A stretch of 64,000 bases of DNA from an uncultured Bacteroidales bacterium (lineage in GTDB: Bacteria; Bacteroidota; Bacteroidia; Bacteroidales; P3). The translations under genes were made by a program, and so were the position numbers. Of the stretch, positions 26,956 to 34,348 are shown piece by piece (the first letter of the stretch is position 1; each line of letters opens with the position of its first letter). The DNA lies in contig CASEWE010000008.1 of assembly GCA_949291555.1 (NCBI GenBank), forward strand, positions 47,978 to 111,977, written 5' to 3'. The notes beneath the pieces are model-generated. The model did not search any database. It saw nothing but the letters and a program-made list of their open reading frames with translations, and was not told the DNA's origin.

Positions 26956-28179
26956 CTACCGCTTGATATTCATCAATTTTTCCTTTTCCCTGAGTTCCTG
27001 CTGGGTCAAAGGCATATCTTCTTCGTACTCCCGGATGCGGCTGTAATTCCGCCATTTCTCAAGCACCTGCGCCATGTCGGGCGGAACCGGGCTTTCAAAA
27101 CGGACCTTCTTGCGGGTCTGCGGGTGCTCGAATCCCAAGGTGGCCGCATGCAAAGCCTGCCGCGGCAAAAGCGAGAAGCAGTTTTCCACGAACTGCTTGT
27201 ATTTGGTGAACGTGGTGCCTTTAAGGATGCGGTCTCCCCCGTAGACGGAATCGTTGAACAAGGGATGCTTCGCGTACTTCATGTGGCAACGTATCTGATG
27301 CGTCCGCCCGGTCTCGAGCACGCATTCCACAAGGCTCACATAGCCCATGCGCTCCAACACCCGGTAGTGCGTCACGGCATGCTTGCCCTTGTCCCCGGCG
27401 GGGTAGACCGCCATCACTTTCCGGTCCTGGACGCTGCGGCCGATATTCCCCTCGATCGTTCCCTCGTCTTCAACGAAATTCCCCCAGACCAAGGCGTAAT
27501 ATTTCCGTTCGATGACATGGTCGAAAAACTGGCGGGCCAGGAAAGTCTGGGCTTCTTCGGTCTTGGCGACCAGAAGCAAGCCCGAAGTGTCCTTGTCGAT
27601 ACGGTGCACCAGCAAAGGCTTCTCGCCTCCGAGGTGGTACATCAACGCATTGACCAAGGTTCCGGTAAAATTCCCGAAGCCCGGATGCACCACCATCCCG
27701 GGGGCTTTGTCGACCACCAGGAGCTGCTCGTCTTCGTAGACAATGTTTACCGGGATGTTCTCCGCGACCAGTTCCACGTGCCGGGGCGGATTGGGCAGGA
27801 CAACAGCGACCACATCGCCCGGTTTGACTTTGTAGTTCGGCTTCTCGGCTTTCCCGTTGACCAGGATGTTGCCGGCCTTGGCCGCGTTCTGGATCCGGTT
27901 CCGCGCCGTTCCGGAAAGCCGGTCTACCAAGAATTTGTCGAGCCGCAAGGGAGCCTGCCCCGGGTCGGCCGAAAACCGGAAATGCTCGTAAAGACCCTGT
28001 GCCTCTTCTTCCTCTTCCTCCTCCTGGCCTTCCTCTCCATCCGGCGTTCCGCCCCCGGGCATCGGGGAATCCGCCCCGTGCGGAAAGCCGTTTCCGGAAT
28101 CCTCCCGGGAAATGCTTTCCTCCATTCCGGAACCGGCCGCTTCTTGCTCTTTATCTTCTTTTTTCATGACTTGCCGCAT
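26956..28179 (-). CDS. RluD-family rRNA pseudouridine synthase with an acidic N-terminal extension
   Basis: About 407 residues from the ATG at 28179 (ATG at 28167 also possible). Longer in-frame starts would overlap the upstream gene. It converts uridine to pseudouridine, in the RluD group in 23S rRNA. After an acidic low-complexity start with seven consecutive Glu, an S4 RNA-binding domain (PLRLDKFLVDRLSG ... AGNILVNGKAEKPNYKV) precedes the catalytic domain with HRIDKDTSGLLLVAKTEEA (catalytic Asp near 194) and TGRTHQIRCHMKYAKHPLFN. The exact target uridines are not readable. Confidence 0.9.
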   Translation of the reverse strand: MRQVMKKEDKEQEAAGSGMEESISREDSGNGFPHGADSPMPGGGTPDGEEGQEEEEEEEAQGLYEHFRFSADPGQAPLRLDKFLVDRLSGTARNRIQNAAKAGNILVNGKAEKPNYKVKPGDVVAVVLPNPPRHVELVAENIPVNIVYEDEQLLVVDKAPGMVVHPGFGNFTGTLVNALMYHLGGEKPLLVHRIDKDTSGLLLVAKTEEAQTFLARQFFDHVIERKYYALVWGNFVEDEGTIEGNIGRSVQDRKVMAVYPAGDKGKHAVTHYRVLERMGYVSLVECVLETGRTHQIRCHMKYAKHPLFNDSVYGGDRILKGTTFTKYKQFVENCFSLLPRQALHAATLGFEHPQTRKKVRFESPVPPDMAQVLEKWRNYSRIREYEEDMPLTQQELREKEKLMNIKR

Positions 28180-28223
28180 TATCTCCTCCTGCAACCTATG
28201 CAAGCACGGAAGCGCGCCCGCGC

Positions 28224-30299
28224 CTACCGCAATACCACAACTTTTGAAAAACCCGACACCTTCCCCTCGGCCGAAAACCTCAGCAGATAAACGCCCGAAG
28301 CCAATCCCCCGGCCGGAAAGCGCTCCCCGCAAGGCCGTTCCCAAAGCTTGTTCCCCTTCATGTCGAAGAGTTCGGCACGGACGTCCGTACCGCGCAAGGA
28401 AGGCGGAAAACTTACGGAAAAGCTCTCGCCCCTGACCGGATTAGGAAACACGCGGAATCCTTGGCCCAAAGCCTCCCCGCCTTGATTGGAAAGCCCTTCC
28501 ACGGCACCGAAGACCGGACGCATCATCAAAGCCCCCCGGTACAGGCTCGGGAACCAGACCCAGGCATGCTGGAGCGGGTCGAAATAGGAATAAACCACCT
28601 TGCCCTGCAAATCCGCATTCTGATCGAAACCTATATTGAGGAACGTGGAAGAAGTCTGCTCGATGCCGATATGGAAACGGCCCGCCGGCAACAGCACCGG
28701 CTCGCCGAAAGGATAAAAGGCAAAGCGGTTGATGCCCGTATCGAGTTCCACCTCCAAGCCTTCCATGCGGTAAAGTTCCTGGCCCGGGACCGTGTCGGAC
28801 GGCCCGGCCCCCCAGACCACCAAATTGAAAGGCACCCTGTTCGCATTGCCGAAAGAGCGGTTGAAGAAAACACGCACCCCCGTAAGACTGTCGGGACGAA
28901 GCAGTTCGAAAGCATAAGCCACAGCCCCTCCCGAATAATTCAAGCCCCAGCCGGCTTCGGCCGTGCCGTCATCGTAGGCGAATTCCTTGCCGAAAACCTG
29001 CAAAAACGCCAAGGTGTCGTTAGCCCGGCTAAAATCATGATTGATGCCCGACACAAGGGTATGCCGCACCGAATACGTCTCCGGCCCCAAGCCGGCCTCG
29101 TCGAAACGGTATTCCGCCGGAAGGCGGGAAACATCGGGTTCGGTACGGTAACCGCTGGTAGAAAAAGGGTAAAGATAGAAATCGGAACCTTCCGGGTATT
29201 GCATCGAATAGACTTCGCGGCCTTGCGGATCGAAAATCTGGCAGCCGTACCGGCACGCCATGGCCTGCACATCCAGGTTGGTCAGGCTCAATTCCATTTC
29301 CGACCGCAACATGGCCGGGTCGAACTGCCGGTAAGGGACTTGGGTGTATTCCCGCAAGAGGGATGTATTCACGGAAGCAAACGCCACATCGGGAACGCTC
29401 GGGTCGGACATTTTCCGGTTGGCGTTCACGTAGACGTAATCCACATGCCATTGCCCGCCAGTGGTGCGCAGATTGGCATCGATGGTGGTCTTGCCGCGGA
29501 AACGGAAGCGGAACTGCTTGCTGAAATAGGCCGGGGAAACAATCGGGACCATCACCTGCCGGAAATAGTGCTGCTCCTGCACGGGCAAGCCGGCGCTATC
29601 CCAAAAAGGGCAAAACGCTTCCATGTCCATTCCGGAGGCAGACCAAACGATTTCCCAGACGGAATCGGCCGCATTGAAAAATTCCAGATTCAAAGCATCG
29701 GCCTTTGCCGGGGCGGTTCCCCGGCGAAGCGAGGACCACGCATCGCCCAAACCGCCCCCCGGCTGGTAATAGAAGCTCAAGTAGACCGAATCGGCCGGGC
29801 TCAAAGCCCGCGCTTCGGGATAAAATATCGAATCCAGCCGCAAAGGGCGGGAAGTGAGGGTGTCGGCCCAAAAAGACGAACCGGCCCGCGCATGGGAATA
29901 AATCTCGCCCCGGCTGTCGAGCCCGTCGAAAGTGGCTGCCCCGTAAGTGGGCGGGAAAAGCGGGAACCCATGATTGACAAAGACCGTCCTGTCTTGCCAG
30001 CGCTCCGGGTCGGGATAAGGCCCGTCATAAGAAAAATCATCGAAAAAAGGCAAAACAAGCGGTGTCTCCGGATCGGGCCCTTTCCTTTCCGGCCCGGCAT
30101 TTTCCGCTAAAAACCGCTCCAGGACAGGATTCCCCTGCAACGGCCGCAAGCAAGGGCCGTACCCCTGCCCGGGAATCGGCTTTTGCACCGGTGCCGGCGC
30201 ACGGGAGACAAGCGGCTCCTGCATTTGCGCCGGAACCCGCCCTTGCATCGTGCAAAACAACAAGAGCGCAAACAACACGCCCGCAACTTTTCTTTCCAT
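28224..30299 (-). CDS. Large secreted protein with T9SS type A sorting domain
   Basis: 691 residues. Signal peptide MERKVAGVLFALLLFCTMQG; the mature part starts near residue 25. The middle is beta-rich with WHVDYVYVNANRKMSDPSVP and repeated jelly-roll-like stretches (FAYDDGTAEAGWGLNYSGGA), seen in Bacteroidota surface proteins of unknown role. The C-terminus (FRVFPNPVRGESFSVSFPPS ... LASGVYLLRFSAEGKVSGF ... VVVLR) is a type A T9SS sorting domain, so the protein should be exported and anchored to the surface. It lies between the PASTA gene and rluD in the minus-strand run. Confidence 0.85.
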   Translation of the reverse strand: MERKVAGVLFALLLFCTMQGRVPAQMQEPLVSRAPAPVQKPIPGQGYGPCLRPLQGNPVLERFLAENAGPERKGPDPETPLVLPFFDDFSYDGPYPDPERWQDRTVFVNHGFPLFPPTYGAATFDGLDSRGEIYSHARAGSSFWADTLTSRPLRLDSIFYPEARALSPADSVYLSFYYQPGGGLGDAWSSLRRGTAPAKADALNLEFFNAADSVWEIVWSASGMDMEAFCPFWDSAGLPVQEQHYFRQVMVPIVSPAYFSKQFRFRFRGKTTIDANLRTTGGQWHVDYVYVNANRKMSDPSVPDVAFASVNTSLLREYTQVPYRQFDPAMLRSEMELSLTNLDVQAMACRYGCQIFDPQGREVYSMQYPEGSDFYLYPFSTSGYRTEPDVSRLPAEYRFDEAGLGPETYSVRHTLVSGINHDFSRANDTLAFLQVFGKEFAYDDGTAEAGWGLNYSGGAVAYAFELLRPDSLTGVRVFFNRSFGNANRVPFNLVVWGAGPSDTVPGQELYRMEGLEVELDTGINRFAFYPFGEPVLLPAGRFHIGIEQTSSTFLNIGFDQNADLQGKVVYSYFDPLQHAWVWFPSLYRGALMMRPVFGAVEGLSNQGGEALGQGFRVFPNPVRGESFSVSFPPSLRGTDVRAELFDMKGNKLWERPCGERFPAGGLASGVYLLRFSAEGKVSGFSKVVVLR

Positions 30300-30447
30300 T
30301 CTTTCCTCCTGTTTTGAATCCCGCTTCTGCCCTTGCCCCTCCGTTCTCCGGCTTAGGCTCTCCGCCCGGAACCTCCTGCTCCTCTGCCGGAATCATGCGG
30401 GAAACACCTGGCCGGCGTTCGAGCCTTGTTCCGGAAAACCTCCGCCT

Positions 30448-31275
30448 TTAAAACGGCAACGCCGCCCCTCCTGTCGTCCCGTCCGTCGTTCCTCCGGCCA
30501 TCCCGCCGGCCGTCCCGCCGTAGGCCTCTTCCCCAACATGGCTTTCTTCACCAACATAGCGTTCTTCCCCTCCATAGGTTTCCTCCCCGCCGTAGGTTTC
30601 CTCCCCGTAAACATCCTCCCCATAGCCGTCTTCCCGGCGCGAGCCTTCTTCCAAAACCTCATCGGAGGCTTCTCCGGCAGGCATGTCCAGATCGGGAAGC
30701 GGGAGGCTATCGGGCGAAGCCACCCATTCCCCTTTCCCGTTCCCGATCTCCAGATCGATTACCGAACCCCGTTGCACCGGGCTCCCCGCCGGTATCTCTT
30801 CCCCTTGTATCAACTGGCGCATCACGGAACCTTTCACCACCGAAAGCACCTCGGTCACCTTCCCCACCTTCAAACCATAGGTCTCCAGCAATGCCTCGGC
30901 CTGCCGCAAGGAAAGATCGGCCAGTTCGGGCATCTGCACCGAAGACGGCCGGCTGGCCGCCACAACTATATAGAAAGTGCGGTTCTTCTTCACGATGGAG
31001 CCCGGAAGCGGCGATTGCGACAAAATCGTACCCGGGCGGATGCCGTCCTGGTAAACCGAATCCCGAACGACGAACTTGAAGCCGAACTCTTCGGTATAAG
31101 ATTGCAGCTGGCTCTGATTCAGCCCCCGGATATCCGCCACACGGATTTCCTGGCCGTGGCGGGTAAAAAGGTTGAGGGAAATCAGCACCAAAGCCACCAA
31201 GAATACAGCGGCAAGCAGCATGAGCAGGATCTGTTTCCAGAAATCGCCCGTTCGCATGTACGAAAAAAATCCCAT
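30448..31275 (-). CDS. Membrane-anchored PASTA-domain protein with a repetitive tail
   Basis: 275 residues from the ATG at 31275 (an upstream ATG at 31314 is less likely because the sequence between is AT-rich leader). One N-terminal membrane segment (ILLMLLAAVFLVALVLISLN) is followed by two or three PASTA repeats, e.g. VRDSVYQDGIRPGTILSQSP and GLKVGKVTEVLSVVKGSVMR. PASTA domains bind peptidoglycan or muropeptides. There is no kinase domain. The last 75 residues are a degenerate 6-residue repeat (TYGGEE-like) followed by Gly/Thr-rich sequence. It is downstream of polA, a common neighbour order in Bacteroidales. Confidence 0.85.
   Translation of the reverse strand: MGFFSYMRTGDFWKQILLMLLAAVFLVALVLISLNLFTRHGQEIRVADIRGLNQSQLQSYTEEFGFKFVVRDSVYQDGIRPGTILSQSPLPGSIVKKNRTFYIVVAASRPSSVQMPELADLSLRQAEALLETYGLKVGKVTEVLSVVKGSVMRQLIQGEEIPAGSPVQRGSVIDLEIGNGKGEWVASPDSLPLPDLDMPAGEASDEVLEEGSRREDGYGEDVYGEETYGGEETYGGEERYVGEESHVGEEAYGGTAGGMAGGTTDGTTGGAALPF
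30526..30633. repeat. 18-bp degenerate repeat encoding the tail of the PASTA protein
   Basis: About six units of 18 bp encode (T/R/S/A)(Y/H)(G/V)GEE. Units differ by a few bases, so this is an old minisatellite in coding frame. Its 18-bp length means gain or loss of a unit keeps the frame. Confidence 0.75.
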
Positions 31276-31316
31276 GACAGTCCTTGTATTTTTAATATTT
31301 TCCTTCTTCTGCATAT

Positions 31317-31379
31317 GGCCCTCCGCCGGCCTCCTACGAACCTCCGGCAGCCTCCTACGGCCCTCCGCCAGCCTCGCCC
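31317..31379. repeat. Three tandem 21-bp units upstream of the PASTA gene
   Basis: Units begin ggccctccgccggcctccta, gaacctccggcagcctccta and ggccctccgccagcctcgcc. They lie between the polA stop and the PASTA start, in non-coding or 5'-leader sequence. Confidence 0.7.
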
Positions 31380-31437
31380 CCGCATCCGGCCGTTCCATCA
31401 TGGCTTCATGGCCATGGATGGGACAACCGCCACCGGC

Positions 31438-34284
31438 TCAATGCGCGTCCAGCCAGTTGCCGGCATGGTTCACCTCCACTTCGATAGGGACCTGCATCGG
31501 CAATGCCGTCTTCATTTCCTCTTCCACCAAAGCCTGCAAAACGTCCAGTTCCGAAAGGGGGACATTGAACACCAGCTCGTCGTGAACCTGCAGCAGCATG
31601 CGCGAAGCAAGCCCTTTCTCGCGGATTTTCCGGTCAATGGCAATCATGGCCAATTTTATCATGTCGGCGCTCGAACCTTGCACGGGCGCGTTTACCGCGT
31701 TCCGTTCGGCATAGGCCCTGACAACGGCATTGCCCGAGTTGATGTCTTTCAAATACCGCCGGCGGTGGAGCAAAGTCTCCACGTAGCCTCTTTCCTTGGC
31801 CTGCGCCACCACCTCTTCCATGTAAGCATGCAGGCGGGGGTAATTGGCAAAATACCGTTCGATAAGTTCCGATGCTTCCTTGCGGGGAATCTGCAGGCGT
31901 TCGGCCAAGCCGAAAGGAGAAATCCCGTAGATAATGCCGAAATTGACCGTCTTGGCCCGGCGCCTCATCTCGGGCGTGACCTCCCGGGGCGGGACATTGA
32001 ACACATTGGCCGCCGTAGCCGTATGCACGTCCTTGTGCCGGCTGAAATCCTGCAACATGGCCTCGTCCCCGCTCAGCTGGGCAATGATGCGCAATTCTAT
32101 CTGGGAATAATCGGCCGAAACCAGGCAGTATCCCGGGCCGGAAGCCGTGAAGCAACGGCGGATTTCCCGGCCCGATTCCGTCCGGACGGGGATATTCTGG
32201 AGATTGGGGTTCTGGGAACTCAAACGCCCGGTTGCCGTAACCGCTTGGTTGTAGGTTGTATGCACTCTCCCTGTGGAAGCATCTATCAACAACGGCAACG
32301 CATCGACATAGGTCGACTTGAGCTTGGCAAGGTGGCGGTAGCGCAAGACTTTTTCCACGATAGGATGCTTGTGCAGCAATTTCTGCAATACGTCTTCTGC
32401 CGTGCTGAACTGCTTCGTCCTGGTATGCTTGGGTTTCTGGGTTATCTGCAATTTCCCGTACAAGACATCACCCAATTGCTTGGGTGAAGCAATGTTGAAA
32501 GTCGTTCCCGCCAAACGGTAGATTTCCTGTTCCTCTTCCCGCATTTCCGCTTCGAGTTCCTTCCCGTAGGCCGAAAGCCTTTCCGTGTCCAGCTTGACCC
32601 CTTCCCGTTCCATCCTGCACAACACCCCCGCCAAAGGTATCTCCACCTTCTCGAAAAGCGGCATCGCGCCCGTTTCTTCCAAACGGGGCTCGAGGATACC
32701 GCGCAAGAGCAGCATCGCGCGCACGTTCTGGAAACAGAAACGGGAATCGCAACCGGAGAACAAGTCGCGGCCCGAACGGTCGGGCGCGTAATCATAGGGA
32801 AGGTAGTTGCAGACAAGGCGCATCAAGTCATGGCCGGTCTCAGGGTCGATCAGGTAATGGGCCAGCAGGATGTCGAAAGCCTGCAAATCCCCCTCTATCC
32901 CCTGGTTGGCCAAGAGATGGAGCTGCGTTTTCATATCGTAGCAGGAAAGCCGTCCTTCCCATGGCGTTGAAAACAGGAACGTCAAGAGAGCGGCCTTTTC
33001 CTCCTGCCCGAGCCTGCCTTCCACCCGGTAACCGAACACCCGCATCGGCAAGCCTTCTTGCGGAGCGTTTTCCAAAGCGAATGCCATGTAGTCGATTCCG
33101 GCATGCCGCACCGAAGCCTGCAATGAATCGGGATGCAGGCAAAAGGCCACTTTCCGCCCCGTTCCGGCTATATACGACAATCCTTTCCGCAATTCTTCCG
33201 GATTTTCCCAGACCAAGGCGCGGCGCTCTTCCTCCGGGCAAATGAACGGCTTGGAACCGGCCATGTTTTCGGGCGAAAACAAATCGAGCGCAACGGCCGT
33301 TCCCGCCGGAGGTGCCGGATTCGTTGCCACCGGCTTGGGCAATGCCCGCCCCTTGGCATCCGGAGACGATGAAAGCGGCAAAGAAGGCGGTTCCGCCCGG
33401 TAAAAAGACAGGAAGCGGGCGGAAAGGCTGCGCATTTCCAGTTCATCGAGCAAGGATGCCACAGCATCCATGTCGGGCGCGGAGAGCGCCAAGGCTTCCG
33501 GCTCGAACGCCACCGGCGCATCGAGAAGAATCGTGGCCAGCATCTTCGATTCCCGGGCTTGGCCGGCATGCTGGCGTATTTTTTCCCGAAGCTTCTCGTT
33601 CGGGACCTCGTCTGTCCTTTCTAACAGGTTCTCCAAGGAACCGAACTGGGCAAGCAGCTTGCGGGCGGTGACTTCGCCCACCCCGGGCACCCCGGGGATA
33701 TTGTCGGAGGCATCGCCCCACAAACCCAGCATGTCGATAACCTGCAAAGGATTTTCAATCCCGAACTTCGCGCAGACTTCGGCCGGCCCGAGGATTTCCA
33801 CGCCGTTTCCTTTGTAGGCGGGCTTGTAAATGAACACGTGCTCGCTCACCAGCTGCCCGAAATCCTTGTCGGGCGTTACCATGTAGACGGTAAACCCGTC
33901 CTTTTCCGCCTGCTTGGCTACCGTTCCGATCACGTCATCGGCCTCGTAGCCTTCGGCTTTGAGCACCGGGATTTTCATGCCCTGGAGCAATTGCAAGATA
34001 TACGGCAGGGCAACGGCTATGTCTTCGGGCATTTTTTCCCGATTGGCCTTGTAATCGGTGTATTCAAGATGACGGGCCGTCGGGGCCATCGTGTCGAAAG
34101 CCGCGCCCAGATGGGTCGGCCTTTCTTTCTTGAGGAGTTCGAGCAAGGTGTTGGCAAAACCCAGGAAAGCCGAAGTATTGATCCCTGTGGAGGTAATCCG
34201 GGGATTCTTGTTCAGCGCGAAATAGGCCCGGTATATCAAGGCCATGGCATCGAGCAGGAATAGTTTCTTCTCTTGCTTTTCCAT
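31438..34284 (-). CDS. polA: DNA polymerase I, with a degenerate 3'-5' exonuclease site
   Basis: 948 residues. The N-terminal 5'-3' exonuclease (residues 1-300: LFLLDAMALIYRAYFALNKN, APGYEADDVIGT-like, WGDASDNIPGVPGVGEVTA) and the C-terminal polymerase (motif A DYSQIELRI near 719, O-helix region RRRAKTVNFGIIYGISPFGL, motif C VHDELVF near 898) are intact. The middle 3'-5' exonuclease domain is not: the DTE of Exo I reads CLH (AFCLHPDSL near 380), the Exo II Asp is Gln (KTQLHLLANQGI near 448), and no YxxxD Exo III is evident. It should replicate and repair but not proofread. It lies between porW and the PASTA gene. Confidence 0.95.
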   Translation of the reverse strand: MEKQEKKLFLLDAMALIYRAYFALNKNPRITSTGINTSAFLGFANTLLELLKKERPTHLGAAFDTMAPTARHLEYTDYKANREKMPEDIAVALPYILQLLQGMKIPVLKAEGYEADDVIGTVAKQAEKDGFTVYMVTPDKDFGQLVSEHVFIYKPAYKGNGVEILGPAEVCAKFGIENPLQVIDMLGLWGDASDNIPGVPGVGEVTARKLLAQFGSLENLLERTDEVPNEKLREKIRQHAGQARESKMLATILLDAPVAFEPEALALSAPDMDAVASLLDELEMRSLSARFLSFYRAEPPSLPLSSSPDAKGRALPKPVATNPAPPAGTAVALDLFSPENMAGSKPFICPEEERRALVWENPEELRKGLSYIAGTGRKVAFCLHPDSLQASVRHAGIDYMAFALENAPQEGLPMRVFGYRVEGRLGQEEKAALLTFLFSTPWEGRLSCYDMKTQLHLLANQGIEGDLQAFDILLAHYLIDPETGHDLMRLVCNYLPYDYAPDRSGRDLFSGCDSRFCFQNVRAMLLLRGILEPRLEETGAMPLFEKVEIPLAGVLCRMEREGVKLDTERLSAYGKELEAEMREEEQEIYRLAGTTFNIASPKQLGDVLYGKLQITQKPKHTRTKQFSTAEDVLQKLLHKHPIVEKVLRYRHLAKLKSTYVDALPLLIDASTGRVHTTYNQAVTATGRLSSQNPNLQNIPVRTESGREIRRCFTASGPGYCLVSADYSQIELRIIAQLSGDEAMLQDFSRHKDVHTATAANVFNVPPREVTPEMRRRAKTVNFGIIYGISPFGLAERLQIPRKEASELIERYFANYPRLHAYMEEVVAQAKERGYVETLLHRRRYLKDINSGNAVVRAYAERNAVNAPVQGSSADMIKLAMIAIDRKIREKGLASRMLLQVHDELVFNVPLSELDVLQALVEEEMKTALPMQVPIEVEVNHAGNWLDAH

Positions 34285-34348
34285 AGGTGCGGCAATCTTT
34301 CCCTCCGCTTTCCGGCCCGTTTCCTGCAGAGCCGCGGAAAGGGAACGG

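Noticed and set aside
26065..28290. 741-codon plus-strand open frame
   Set aside because: Antisense to the hydrolase and RluD genes; no recognisable domain.
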